This document shows, in pieces, positions 42,113-52,178 of a stretch of DNA of 64,000 nt (positions are counted from its first letter, which is position 1; each line of letters starts with the position of its first letter). The position numbers and the translations under genes are program-made. The notes below the pieces were generated by a model. It was not told the DNA's origin. It made no database searches and saw only the letters and a list, made by a program, of their open reading frames with translations. Source of the DNA: Agapetus fuscipes (lineage: Eukaryota > Arthropoda > Insecta > Trichoptera > Glossosomatidae); NCBI GenBank assembly GCA_951799405.1, contig OX637334.1, positions 3,286,001 to 3,350,000 on the forward strand, written 5' to 3'.

Positions 42113-43236
42113 GGGCCGATCTTATAAACATCCGTTTGTTAAATATCAAATCTAATAAACCGAAGTTTGGTACAGATTTCGTTTTTCTGTATTGTAACAA
42201 TTCGTTCGTAAAGTTTTGGTTTAATTTTACCGGCGGATCTAACCGACAGCCGACCCCCGGTTTCCAGGTAGATACCGGTCGGTTTGTTAAGGTTTGAGGT
42301 TAGGTCAGCTGTCAAAGCATTATTTCTTGCTGTGAGTTTTGCGCGTCTTTGGACTTCTCCGCTCTATCCTGTTGAAGATAATTTCTTCCGACAGTGATAG
42401 AGAATTCATTAAAATAGGGCTGTATTAGTCGTTTTCGTGTTTGTCATACGCAACTTTAGGTTATGTTTCTTCTCTGACAGCAAACGGATGACATATGTTC
42501 ATGAATGCACGCAAAAAATCATCAAAAATACGAGTGCATTATTGAGAACTAACGGACGGTTAAAAAAGCTTTATAAGGGCCGTTCTTATAAACGTTGGAC
42601 TAAATATCCGTAAGTAAATACTCATTTAACTAACGGATGGACGTTAACGGACTGATCTTACCGATGGTCGTCTTATAAAGCTTTTTTAACCGTCCGTTAG
42701 TTCTCAATAATGCACTCGTATTTTTGATGATTTTTTGCGTGCATTCATGAACATATGTCATCCGTTTGCTGTCAGAGAAGAAACATAACCTAAAGTTGCG
42801 TATGACAAACACGAAAACGACTGATACAGCCCTATTTTAATGAATTCTCTATCTCTGTCGGAAGAAATTATCTTCAACAGGATAGAGCGGAGAAGTCCAA
42901 AGGCGCGCAAAACTCACCGCAAAAAAATAATGCTTTGACAGCTGACCTAACCTCAAACCTTAACAAACCGACCGGTATCTACCTGGAAACCGGGGGTCGG
43001 CTGTCGGTTAGATCCGCCGGTAAAATTAAACCGAAAATTTACGAACGAATTGTTATAATACAGAAAAACGAAATTTGTACCAAGTTTCGGTTTATTAGAT
43101 TTGACATTTAACAAACGGATGTTTATAAGAACGGCCCTAAGACGGCCATTGGTAAGATCAGTCCGTTAACGTCCATCCGTTAGTTAAATGAGTATTTACT
43201 TACGGATATTTAGTCCAACGTTTATAAGAACGGCCC
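42113..43236. mobile_element. MITE-8, 1.12-kb double palindrome flanked by TAA
   Basis: Order X (42113-42573), M (42577-42672), X' (inverse of X, 42673-43138), M' (inverse of M, 43139-43236). Arms X/X' are nearly identical over ~460 bp. Ends GGGCCGATCTTATAAAC and GTTTATAAGAACGGCCC; TAA at 42110-42112 and 43237-43239. The arms contain GAGGTTAGGTCAGCTGTCAA and a ~30-codon frame (MNSLSLSEEIIFNRIERR, + strand at 42841; also in the other arm on the - strand). TAA duplications and GGG ends suggest a PIF/Harbinger-type non-autonomous element. Confidence 0.85.
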
Positions 43237-43238
43237 TA

Positions 43239-43318
43239 AGCTACACATATAGTGCAATTTCTTGCCGCGTTATCCCCGAAGAGGTCGCATGTGGCGATTC
43301 GGGACCTTTTTATTTTTT
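43239..43318 (-). mobile_element. SINE-1 3' end
   Basis: AGCTACACATATAGTGCAATTTC to GGGACCTTTTTATTTTTTTA. Truncated against the LINE-A ORF piece. Confidence 0.75.
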
Positions 43319-43329
43319 TAGAAACCCTA

Positions 43330-43720
43330 GTCCTAGTCGCCAACATTGCAGATCAACCGCCATTTCCCTCTGTCCTTACATACTTCTTTCACTTCATCCA
43401 GAGCCATAACCTTCTTCATCCAAGCTCTCCTTTTATTGACTCTGAATATGCCATTCATTCGCAATTTCGGAATTTTGGTCAATCCATACCTTTATCGGTC
43501 TTCCTCTACCACGACATCCATCTATTCTTGCAACATATCTATACCTACTTTCTTCGTCAGTCTTTCATCATTAATTTTCTCCATATGTCCAAACCATCTT
43601 AACAGACTTCTTTTTTATCTTTACTTTCACACTTTCTCTTGCACCACATTCTTCTCATACACAATCATTCCTCACCCTATAACTCCGTTTTTCCCCAATC
43701 ATACTTAGAAATTCCATTTC
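43330..43720 (-). mobile_element. LINE-A ORF fragment, longest in the window
   Basis: GATCAACCGCCATTTCCCTC is the antisense of the KWRLICNV-type C-terminus. The 390 bases above it are upstream coding DNA, frameshifted; overlapping plus-strand frames here are shadows. 3' UTR absent. Confidence 0.7.
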
Positions 43721-43724
43721 ACAA

Positions 43725-43772
43725 CCTTCATTGACGAGTCCGAAGTGTTACCACTGGACTACGGACAGGACA
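43725..43772 (-). mobile_element. SINE-2 tRNA-like scrap
   Basis: TTGACGAGTCCGAAGTGTTACCACTGGACTACGGAC. Confidence 0.65.
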
Positions 43773-44530
43773 CGTTTTTTTTTTTTTGTAAAACGCTGTG
43801 GATGAGTAAGGTTGTATACTTGTATACCTGAAAAAGTACACATTCTAAGTTTCCAACTAAACTATATAAAACAACTTAAATAAATTTGTTATTACTTTTT
43901 GATTAAATTGATTGTAAATCCCTCACCACACACAAGACCTTTGCCTCTTTTTGGTGAGGTACAGCTTATAGAACTATTAACTTTTTATGTAATAGAAATA
44001 AGTTTGAAAAAAAAATGTACTAAAAATGTGCTATATTAATAAAAAATAAAAATAAAAATTGGGGTGCTGGTTCCTGCCGCCTGGTGAGGAACAGGCGGCC
44101 ACCGACAGGCAGCTCCACATTTTCATAATACCACCATTCACATGCCGAGTGCGGAAGATTAAATTAAAAAAATGTCTAACACTGTTATTGTGCTGGTCTT
44201 TATAGTGAATCGTAACTTTACGAGCCCATTAATATCAATGATCCCCCCTCGTCCCTCATCTAGCTCCCCGCCCCTCTCTTATGCGTGTAAATAAAAGAAA
44301 TGAAAAAACAGTCATTCCCCGATACTCACCGTGAAATCGCCCGGAATTCCTTTACGTTTATACTACCACGTTATCCCTTTGAGTGGTTTATATAAATTGA
44401 GTGGTTTTGAAGCGGCGACGTTTTGTTTCTTCCTTTTCTCTTGTATTGAGTGCGCGCTGGTTGTGTTTGAGTTCCCCCATAACCCTTCCCCCTTCCCTCC
44501 CCCAAACACAGTCACATCTCTCAGGGGGTT
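43773..44530. other. Unique DNA
   Basis: AT-rich, then a C-rich segment at 44230-44520. The opposing frames at 44331-44613 are unassigned. Confidence 0.45.
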
Positions 44531-44711
44531 TCACGACAAATCGGTCACAGACAGCTTGGACTTGGGCTAATCGGTCACACGGGAGTTCGTCCACACGACT
44601 TTTTGGTCAATGACATTCCAGTCACAGATGACTCGTACAAAGACACATAGGTCACGGACAATTCGGTCGTACTACAGTTCGTCCCCACAACTTTTCTGTC
44701 ATATACAATAT

Positions 44712-44944
44712 ATGGATACGTTAAAGGTAAAACTGAATTAGTGACATATGAAGCTAACATGGGTTTCTCAGATAGATGCACCTTTTTTCTACGAGAGAAA
44801 ATACTTAAATAGTGTAAACAACCTGTAAAAGAAGTTATTTTTGCAAGCATTGCCTTATAATTAGTTCACTTAAACGTTTTATCCACGATTTCTCAAATCA
44901 GTGAATAAGTACTTATTCAGTTTAACCTTTGAGGTGGCGATATG
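44712..44944. mobile_element. MITE-2, complete
   Basis: GATACGTTAAAGGTAAAACTG to CTTTGAGGTGGCGATATG. The flanking FB-1 sequence continues on both sides (CATACAATATAT / GGTCCACAGACAGG), fixing the boundaries. Confidence 0.8.
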
Positions 44945-45054
44945 GTCCACAGACAGGTTTATTACGGAAAACAGCAATTAGGTAAGTAAAACTGCGGTAA
45001 TCACAAAAGTTTTTTGTAGAGCAAGTTTTCTATGATGAAGCTGTCTGTGCTATC

Positions 45055-45460
45055 TATAATAATCTAAGCTGCAAAGATATGTTAACATGTAAGGCTCATA
45101 TCAAATGCATGCCCACAGACAGGCACATGTAGGTTCGCGCCTGCCCATTTTGCATGTGTGCGTACAAAAAAACCTCACATGAACATACACCTCACAACTC
45201 CTGCCGCCTTTCCCTGAAACCGGGGTGGCATTGGCAAAAGTGGACCAAATTTTTACAGCACGAGGGGTCAGCCTCATACCAACCTATCAGTCAAGGAGCA
45301 CAAAAAAGTATAAACGATTTACAAAAAATGCTGAAAGAAACACCTAATAAATCAAATTTCAAATAAAACGTAAAATTAAAATTAATGCCCTAGCCACCAA
45401 CGTGCAAATCAACCGCCATTTTTTTTTGGTAGTTACATACTTCTTTCATTTTATTAGGTA
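45055..45460 (-). mobile_element. LINE-A 3' end with UTR and ORF end
   Basis: ATAATAATCTAAGCTGC to CCAACCTATCAGTCAAGGAGC, then the upstream UTR and ATCAACCGCCATTTTTTTTTG (antisense C-terminus). Inserted in FB-1. Confidence 0.85.
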
Positions 45461-45573
45461 TATTGTATTTGACCGAAAGTCGTGTGACAAAATTATCCGT
45501 GACTGGTGTGTCTGTGGACGGGTTATCTGTGGCAGTCTGTGGACGAGTTGTCGTTGACCGATTAGTCGTGACG

Positions 45574-45924
45574 CGCTCTCAGGGGTCGGCTGGTCTGCTC
45601 GCATTGTGTCGGTATCTGCTAATGAAGATAAAGTCCGCTGGGACATCAGTCGCGCCGCACCGACATGACAGCCCTGGTTCCTACGATATACGTAACAGGG
45701 CTATGGAACCCCACCTCCCCGCCACGACAAGACGTCGATACATTTCACTAATTACCTCCTAACATCACATCTCACATCACCTGCAGTACATCGACTAGCG
45801 TCACATACACGGGAAGTACACGCGGTACGTGCATGTCTGTTCACAAAGCTTCAAGGCAAATCTGATGATTAAAAGCTGTACATTGACTGTGAGGTTTAAG
45901 CTGGAATATTTACAATTGTAATAA
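45574..45924. other. Unique DNA
   Basis: Nothing recognised; the frame 45463-45762 overlaps FB-1. Confidence 0.45.
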
Positions 45925-46155
45925 CTACATTAATCTAATCTAATCTAAGCTGCAAGGATATATATCATTTAAGATTTATATTAAATGCATTCCCACAAGC
46001 AGACATGTATAATTTCGCGCTAACACATGCCGCATGTGGACCTACATTATAAAACTTCAATCTCAAATTAACATAAGCCCTGCAACTCTTGCCGTCCTTC
46101 CCTGAAACAGGGGTGACATTGGCAAGTGAACCATTTTTTACAGTATGGGTACACA
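45925..46155 (-). mobile_element. LINE-A 3' end
   Basis: (TAATC)n tail AATCTAATCTAATCTAAGCTGC to TTTTTACAGTATGGGTA. Confidence 0.85.
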
Positions 46156-46174
46156 ATTAGGTAATACAACTTTT

Positions 46175-46427
46175 GGATATTAGACGAACTGTTATGGGAG
46201 AAATTACATCATTCTCGACGTTTATAAGCGACATGAAAGCAAAATAAAAGTGATGATTTTTGTGATATACCAAAACTATAACTACAATCTCCGGCCCAGG
46301 GCACGCTGTGGTTTGTTCGGTTCATCCTCAGTTGTCGTACAGAGAGGATATCCTGAAGACGTTGGCTACGTCGCATCGAAACGTCGAAAATGATGTAAGT
46401 TTTCCCATAACGGTTCGTCTAATATCC
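46175..46427. mobile_element. MITE-10 with an internal hammerhead-like motif
   Basis: GGATATTAGACGAACTGTTA / CGGTTCGTCTAATATCC inverted ends of ~50 bp, extending through ATTACATCATTCTCGACGTT / AACGTCGAAAATGATGTAAG. Inside: CTGAAGA (46353-46359), CGTTGG..CGCATC, GAAAC, GTC (to 46384). Confidence 0.75.
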
Positions 46428-46439
46428 GATTTTTTTTAA

Positions 46440-46900
46440 TTATTGTAAATAGTTCATTGACCAATAGATTGGTTGGAGACTGGCCATCCATACTGTAAAA
46501 TTTGGTGCACTTTGCCGATGTCACGTCTGTTTAAGGTAAGGGCGGCAAGAGTTGAAAGGCTTATGTTCACGTACACATATCAGCTGGTGGGCATGCATCT
46601 AAATCTAAATCTTAGTTGCAAAGATATGTATCATTTGAGATTCATATTAAATGCATTCCCATAAGCAGACACGCATAATTTCGCGCTCACACATGCCGCA
46701 TGTGGATATACAATATAAAAACCCAATCTCAAATGAACATAAGCCCTGCAACTCTTGCCGACCTTCCCTGACACAGGGGTGACAATGGCAAAGTGAACGA
46801 TTTTTTACAGTATGGGTGGTCAGCCTCATACCAACCTATAAGTCAAGGCATGCATCATTATCTTTAATGTTTATATGTCTTAAGTCTAACCTGTCTAACA
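46440..46900 (+). mobile_element. LINE-A 3' end split by another LINE-A
   Basis: ATTGACCAATAGATTGGTTGG to TGGTGGGCATGCAT. Resumes after the inserted copy with ATTATCTTTAATG. Confidence 0.75.
46599..46847 (-). mobile_element. LINE-A unit with 8-bp target duplication
   Basis: GCATGCAT at 46591-46598 and 46848-46855 brackets a 249-base unit running from the CTAAATCTAAATC tail to AACCTATAAGTCAAG. It defines the mobile unit's ends precisely. Confidence 0.9.
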
Positions 46901-47267
46901 TAGGTTAGAAATGAAATACTTTGGTACAGCTCAGCGATACGATTCAAGGGATGACCCCTGCACATCGACCGTTGTCAGCTTTAGTTCCATTTTTAATAGG
47001 CTCTCTGTAAGTGTTAGGAACAAAAGGCCGTAAAATGATCTCGCCGAAACTGCCCGAACCGCAAAAGTCGTCTTTTTATTGTTTTGCTTGACCCAATGAC
47101 AAAGAAAAAGTCGGTGGGAGCGAGCTCGGGGCTGTGAGAGATGAGTGAGTGTTACCTCTTTAAATTTATCTAAATCTGGTGGAACAAGTTTAATGGACCC
47201 ATGATTTGGGTTTTCACCACGACAGTGTGCCCTCTCACCTCTGTCTTGCTGCAAGGGTCATAATCTT
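46901..47267. other. Unique DNA
   Basis: Nothing recognised; the 107-aa minus-strand frame has no motif. Confidence 0.45.
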
Positions 47268-47460
47268 GAAGATAATGATGATGACGATGATTTATAGAGC
47301 GCTGACTTGACTTTTCAGACTTGACGCGGCGCTGAAGAAGTGGGTCTTCATTCCCCTCTTGAAGCTCTCAATTCCTTCCTTGGCGCGTACTTCTGGGGGC
47401 AGCTGGTTCCTAGTGAACCTGCAATGGCGAAAGCGCGGTGTCCAAACACTGTACTCATTT
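47268..47460 (-). mobile_element. LINE-C C-terminal fragment
   Basis: The minus strand reads FGHRAFAIAG, (frameshift) NQLPPEVRAKEGIESFKRGM, KTHFFSAASSL, then an ATCATCGTCATC tail. CR1/L2-group ending. Confidence 0.75.
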
Positions 47461-47554
47461 TTTTTTTGCATGGTACACTAACAGTGGTTAGTGTACTGTC
47501 GGCAGATCGCAAAGTGAGCTCCCTATTGCTCAAACCCTTTCGTGTTATCAATTC

Positions 47555-47803
47555 TTGCAGGTACTTCGGCGCTATTCCAAGCAGTGTCTTATGTACAATG
47601 AGGCCCAGCTTAAATATAATCCTTTCTTGGATCCTTTGCTGCCACTTCGACGGAACAGAACCGGTTTCGAAGGCAGGGCTTTTAGTTCGGCTGGTCCATC
47701 CTGCTGGAACAGTCTACCTCTGGAGTTGAGAACAGAGACCAGTGTTGGCAGTTTCAAGAAGTTGCTTAAGACACATTTGTTTAACAGAAGCTTCAACACA
47801 TAA
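47555..47803 (+). mobile_element. LINE-J C-terminal fragment
   Basis: PLRRNRTGFEGRAFSSAGPS, CWNSLPLELR, FKKLLKTHLFNRSF then stop; 3' region CCTCGGGGTGGCTAGTGCC. CR1/L2-group ending. Confidence 0.75.
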
Positions 47804-47919
47804 AAGCATCCTCGGGGTGGCTAGTGCCACTAAACGGCGTCATATAACAATTGGCCAATTATTATTATTTATTTTTTGCCAGTGAAGCTTCTGTAGGAGT
47901 GGGGTAATGTGGCAGTATT

Positions 47920-48290
47920 TGCTCTGACCATAGATAAGCCATCAATGGCTTGGCTCCACTTTATCTGACTGACATGATTTCGCCTGTTGAGATGGGTGCT
48001 AGGAGGCAGACACTCAGATCTTCGGGCGATGGTGCGATCAATTTGGTTCAGCCGCACCGTCAGATCCGTACAAATTTTGGAGACCGTGCTTTCTGTGTTG
48101 CGGGTCCGGTGGAGTGGAACAGACTGCCACCCGGAGTGAAGAACTCCAAATCTAGAGCTCTCAAGACGCACCTTTTCAAAAAGTCTTATCCGTGATCGGA
48201 GAGGGCCCTTGAGGTGTGTCACACACAAAAACGGCGCTCTCTTATCATGTGTAATTAAAAATAAATAAGCCTGATATATATATAAGACGA
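47920..48290 (+). mobile_element. LINE-B, short 3' copy
   Basis: APLYLTDMISPVEMGARRQT, LVQPHRQIRTNFGDRAFCVA and LKTHLFKKSYP match the end of 48837-50981 with a small deletion (NSKSRALKT). The 3' tail GAGGGCCCTTGAGGTGTGTC and ACACACAAAAACGGCGCTCT is shared. Confidence 0.9.
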
Positions 48291-48809
48291 GCACTGGCAT
48301 TCATGACTGATTGCAATCTGTTGAGTTGGCATTTCGGTTGAGCCGCGTATATGCCATTGTAGAAAAATTTCGGTTCGTTGTACAAAAATATTTCATGTTG
48401 TTTAATTTTATTAGATGTGTCTAAGACTTCGTGAGCACACTTGACGGTACAGAATATAAGAGTAGTGTGAACACTATTACAGGTAAGTAGAGTGACAAAA
48501 AAGTATGTGATAAATTTACAAGAATTATGAAATACCTGGTAACTCTTGTATAAGGCCGAAAAGTGGTTTAGAAATGTAGTGAATAATTAATTTTATATAC
48601 CTTTTAAACATTCCGTTCAAAAATTATTCAGTCAAAAATTTAAACGTCAAATCTTCATTCATAGGTAGTTGTGTGGCATTTGCTGATCTGTGCAAGTTTG
48701 CATATAAGGACGACAGTCCCATACAAGACTGACGTTAGCTTGCCGAAAAAAAAGTTCGAAATTCAAAAATGTTACGAACTCATTGCATTTTCAAATGTCG
48801 AATGGGAAA
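48291..48809. other. Unique DNA
   Basis: Nothing recognised besides CAGTCCCATACAAGACTGACG. Confidence 0.45.
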
Positions 48810-48836
48810 CGTTAAAAAGGTAAAACTGAATAAGTG

Positions 48837-50981
48837 TCCAGGTCCTGGAACAAATTTAAGATCGATTTCTTCAAAATGGATTTATCTCTATCGCCAATCT
48901 GTTGTCCGGAAACCTACGTCTCAATGCACCCAGACACATTAGTTGGGCTGTACAATGACACCATGAAAAGTTTAATAAATCTGCATGCTCCCATTACAAT
49001 CAAACATGTTAGGGAGCGGAATAGTGCTATCTGGTTTGATAGTGAATGCAGTGCGCTGAAACGCAAAATGCGACAAGCAGAGCGTAATTTCAGGAGTGGC
49101 AAGCCAGGTAGCACTAGAGAAATGTGGATAATTGCACAGGGTCTGTACAGGTCAGCTATCCTCCAGAAAAAGTCCCAGCATTATTGTACCATTATTGCTA
49201 GTGAAAAATGTCCACAGCGTTTATGGAGACTTCTGGAGAACGTGTCTGGTAATGCCCGGGCCGGTGCGGGTCCGGTGACGACTGCTAGTGATCTCGCTGC
49301 TTACTTTCAAAGTAAAATACCGACCAGATATTCTCCCCTAGGGGTTAGTCCTGGTTCTCTGGGACTTTTGTGTAATTCACAGCTTGAAGTGCTTGGGCTG
49401 ACCTCTATTGAAGAGGTGACGCGAGTTGTAGCGGGATCGCCAAATAAGCAGTGTGATCTGGATCCTGTGCCGACGTGGGTACTAAAAGAGTGCATTCTTC
49501 TAGTGGCTCCATTTATTGTTAGGTTTATCAATGGATGCCTAATGGATGCCACTATCCCCTCCTTTTTAAAGGAAGCGCAAATAACGCCAATATTAAAAAA
49601 GCCAAATCTCGATCCTAACGATCTCTCCAATTTCAGGCCGGTGTCAAACTTACCGTTTCTGTCTAAGGTACTGGAGCGCATTGTCTCTGATCGGCTGGTA
49701 TCTTATCTGAGTGCTAACGATCTGATGCCTAAGAGGCAATCAGCCTATCGAAAATATCATTCGACTGAAACTGGCTTACTGACGGTGGTCTCAGATCTGA
49801 TATCGGCAGTGGATTGCGGAGATCTTGCTCTCTTAGCGCTTCTGGACATGAGTGCGGCGTTTGACACCGTATGTCATGATATTCTGATAAGGAGGTTGGA
49901 GGGTTCGTACGGCTTGAGGGATAAGGCGCTGGCGTGGTTCTCCTCCTACTTGGCGGATCGCAAGCAGGTAGTGCGTACTTGTGACTGTGTCTCACCTTCC
50001 TATTCGCTGATCTCCGGGGTGCCGCAGGGGTCTGTACTGGGACCGATCCTGTTTATTTTATACACTGCTGACATTGAGAGTATAGTTGAGAAATGGGGCC
50101 TCATTACACATGCATATGCAGATGACTGGCAAATTTACTCTCAGTGTCAGCCACATATGGCACAAACTCTCAGTAACAGGGTGGCAGCTTGCATTGCGGA
50201 GATTGGTGAATGGATGACAAGCAATGGCCTAATCCTTAACATGGGTAAGACAGAAGTGATGTGGGCGGCTACAACCAGGCGTGATCATCTTTTGACAACT
50301 CGAGTACCACTCTCCATTGGGGGAGAGCTGATTCAGCCCTCCGACTCAGTCAGACTTCTAGGAGTCACACTGGATCGGAACCTCACAATGGGAGAGCAAT
50401 TGAACTCGACTGTATCTTCCTCATTTTTTGAACTTCGCCAGATAAAGGCGATCAGGAGATGTTTACCGTCGGGAGCAGTCAAGACCCTGGTGAATGCCTT
50501 TGTGATGTCACGAGTTGACTATTGCTCAACGCTGTACATAGGTCAGCCGAAAAAGCAGTTCAACCGTCTTCAGTCTGTGCTGAATTCAGCGGCAAGACTC
50601 ATATTCGGGATGTCTAAATTTACTCGCATTACTCCATTGTTAGGGAAACTGCATTGGCTTCGTTTTCCGGAGAGGGTGGTCTACCGTGTTTGTCTGATGG
50701 TGTATAAGGCTGTAAATGGTACAGCTCCTTCATATTTGGCTGACATGTTTACACCCGTTGAGAGGGATTTGAGGCGCCAAACGCTCAGATCTGCAGGGGA
50801 TGGCGTGGTGGACTTGGTTCAGCCACACCGTCAGACACGCACTAATTTTGGGGACCGTGCTTTCCGGTTTGCGGGACCAATGGAGTGGAACAGACTGCCA
50901 CCTAATGTGAGGAAGGCAAAGACTGTTGGTGTCTTTAAAGGAGCACTAAAGACACATCTTTACAAGAAATCTTATCCGTGA
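48837..50981 (+). CDS. Reverse transcriptase ORF of LINE-B (714 codons, N-terminally truncated)
   Basis: Non-LTR reverse transcriptase, which copies LINE RNA at nicked target DNA. Counting from the GTG at 48834, which is target DNA and not a true start: linker residues ~1-240 (WFDSECSALKRKMRQAERNF near 67-86), RT ~245-520 with ITPILKKPN, FRPVSNLPFLSKVLE, QSAYRKYHSTET, LLDMSAAFD (catalytic Asp ~338), SGVPQGSVLGP (~394) and YADD (428-431, the catalytic pair). The C-terminal module ~590-715 has AARLIF, LGKLHWLRF, YKAVNGTAPSYL, DRAF, WNRLPP and LKTHLYKKSYP. This arrangement and ending are those of CR1/L2-group ORF2. The AP endonuclease normally N-terminal to this is absent. No frameshifts. Confidence 0.92.
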   Translation, partial: SRSWNKFKIDFFKMDLSLSPICCPETYVSMHPDTLVGLYNDTMKSLINLHAPITIKHVRERNSAIWFDSECSALKRKMRQAERNFRSGKPGSTREMWIIAQGLYRSAILQKKSQHYCTIIASEKCPQRLWRLLENVSGNARAGAGPVTTASDLAAYFQSKIPTRYSPLGVSPGSLGLLCNSQLEVLGLTSIEEVTRVVAGSPNKQCDLDPVPTWVLKECILLVAPFIVRFINGCLMDATIPSFLKEAQITPILKKPNLDPNDLSNFRPVSNLPFLSKVLERIVSDRLVSYLSANDLMPKRQSAYRKYHSTETGLLTVVSDLISAVDCGDLALLALLDMSAAFDTVCHDILIRRLEGSYGLRDKALAWFSSYLADRKQVVRTCDCVSPSYSLISGVPQGSVLGPILFILYTADIESIVEKWGLITHAYADDWQIYSQCQPHMAQTLSNRVAACIAEIGEWMTSNGLILNMGKTEVMWAATTRRDHLLTTRVPLSIGGELIQPSDSVRLLGVTLDRNLTMGEQLNSTVSSSFFELRQIKAIRRCLPSGAVKTLVNAFVMSRVDYCSTLYIGQPKKQFNRLQSVLNSAARLIFGMSKFTRITPLLGKLHWLRFPERVVYRVCLMVYKAVNGTAPSYLADMFTPVERDLRRQTLRSAGDGVVDLVQPHRQTRTNFGDRAFRFAGPMEWNRLPPNVRKAKTVGVFKGALKTHLYKKSYP

Positions 50982-51071
50982 TTTGAGAGGGCCCTTGAGG
51001 TGTGACACACACAAAAACGGCGCTCTTTAATTATGTGTACATTAAAATAAATTATCCTTATATATATATAT
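48837..51071 (+). mobile_element. LINE-B, 5'-truncated CR1/L2-like retrotransposon
   Basis: Bracketed by ATAAGTG at 48830-48836 and 51072-51078, a 7-bp target duplication in MITE-2. Contains an uninterrupted 3' ORF (to 50981) and a ~90-base 3' UTR: GAGGGCCCTTGAGGTGTGAC, ACACACAAAAACGGCGCTC, AAATAAATTATCC, then a (TA)n tail. The endonuclease domain is lost, so this copy cannot mobilise itself, but the intact RT frame indicates recent insertion. Confidence 0.9.
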
Positions 51072-51254
51072 ATAAGTGCTGATTTATTGATTTAAGAAAT
51101 CGCGGATAAAAAAATTAATTGTGTGTAGCTGCTCATAGTAATTGAACTAATCATAATGAAGTGCTCATGAAAAACTTCTAAATTACAGGATTTTAACACT
51201 TTTGTAGTGTTCGTTCTCGTAGGAAATAGGAAAAAGGTGCATTTATCTGAGAAA

Positions 51255-51535
51255 CCCATGTTATCTTAACTTTACTTACTTTCTTCGGCTCATAAGCCTT
51301 GAAGGCTCAGGGCCTCCCGCACCACAATCCTCCAGGACTCTCTGTCTCGTGCTGCTACCCTCCATGGTCCCCTCACTCTCAGAACTTCGGCGTCGGCTTC
51401 AATATTGTCTGCCCACCGCATCCTGGGACGTCCGAGTAGTCTTACACCTGAGGGGGCACCATCCAAGACAGTTCTGATGATCCTGGAGTCCTCTGCACGT
51501 GCTACATGTCTGGCCCACTGGAGTCTTCTCGGTTA
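51255..51535 (-). mobile_element. LINE-K C-terminal fragment with 9-bp target duplication
   Basis: The minus strand reads LQWARHVARAEDSRIIRTVL, GRPRMRWADNIEADA and RVAARDRESWR, a non-LTR C-terminus. GTTATCTTA (left) and GTTAGCTTA (right) of the split MITE-2 look like the target duplication with one mismatch. Confidence 0.75.
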
Positions 51536-51590
51536 GCTTAATATGTCACTTATTCAGTTTTACCTTTAAGGTATCGATATATTTAATGAA

Positions 51591-51937
51591 AATCATATTC
51601 CTGAAGTATTCCATCGCTGTTAAGATTTCCATAAATATTTAGTTTTTTTCCACAAGGACGGATTATATGCATTCACTAAAAATACCCATTCCAATACAAT
51701 GAATTCGAGAATGTCTTGAATTATCGATAAATCGTTGTTTGTATGGGAGTCGGGTATAATTCTCCGTACATTGTGTAACCCAACGCCGGCACGCATATCA
51801 TCCTCGGATCATCGTTTCGAGAATCGGTAATAAATTGGACGCGAGATGACCCACACTAATGCTGGCAAGGTGACGTCACAAGGAGTGGGTGGTCTTTAGG
51901 GGGAGAGGGTGAGGGAGGGGGATCTTCACACATTACA
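51591..51937. other. Unique DNA
   Basis: Nothing recognised. Confidence 0.45.
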
Positions 51938-52178
51938 ACAATCGTAAGCATTTGTAAGTGCGAACTTACACCTGTCTGTTTGTGAGCATGCACTTATATG
52001 AATCTTAAATGTTAACTTATCTTCGCGACTTAGATTATAGATAGATAGTTAGTATAAATTTATAGGCTTGAATGAGGCTGACCACCGAAACTGTAAAAAA
52101 TAGTTTACTTTGCCAATGTCACCCCGTGTTTCAGGGAATGTCGATATGAGCTGCATTTCACGAGCTCATGTTCATTTC
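51938..52178 (+). mobile_element. Two partial LINE-A ends
   Basis: 51938-52048 (GTAAGCATTTGTAAGTGCG to GACTTAGATTATAGATAG) and 52055-52178 (AAATTTATAGGCTTGAATGAGG to TGTTCATTTC), the second cut short. Confidence 0.75.

Larger units (their letters stand above)
44533..45573. mobile_element. FB-1 foldback carrying MITE-2 and LINE-A insertions
   Basis: Left arm 44533-44711 (ACGACAAATCGGTCACAG, AATTCGGTCGTACTAC). Centre 44945-45052 (GAGCAAGTTTTCTATGATG). Right arm 45461-45573 (GACCGAAAGTCGTGTGAC, GACCGATTAGTCGTGACG). Confidence 0.8.
48810..51590. mobile_element. MITE-2 split by LINE-B and LINE-K
   Basis: Left end 48810-48836 (CGTTAAAAAGGTAAAACTG). The middle resumes at 51072 (ATAAGTGCTGATTTATTG) to CCCATGTTATCTTA. 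The right end ATGTCACTTATTCAGTTTTACC follows LINE-K. Confidence 0.8.

Noticed and set aside
43188..43708. Plus-strand frames of 73-120 aa
   Set aside because: They are the wrong strand of a LINE-A ORF fragment.
47340..47729. 129-aa plus-strand frame
   Set aside because: It crosses an antisense LINE-C end and the start of LINE-J in the wrong frame; the true LINE-J frame is 47555-47803.
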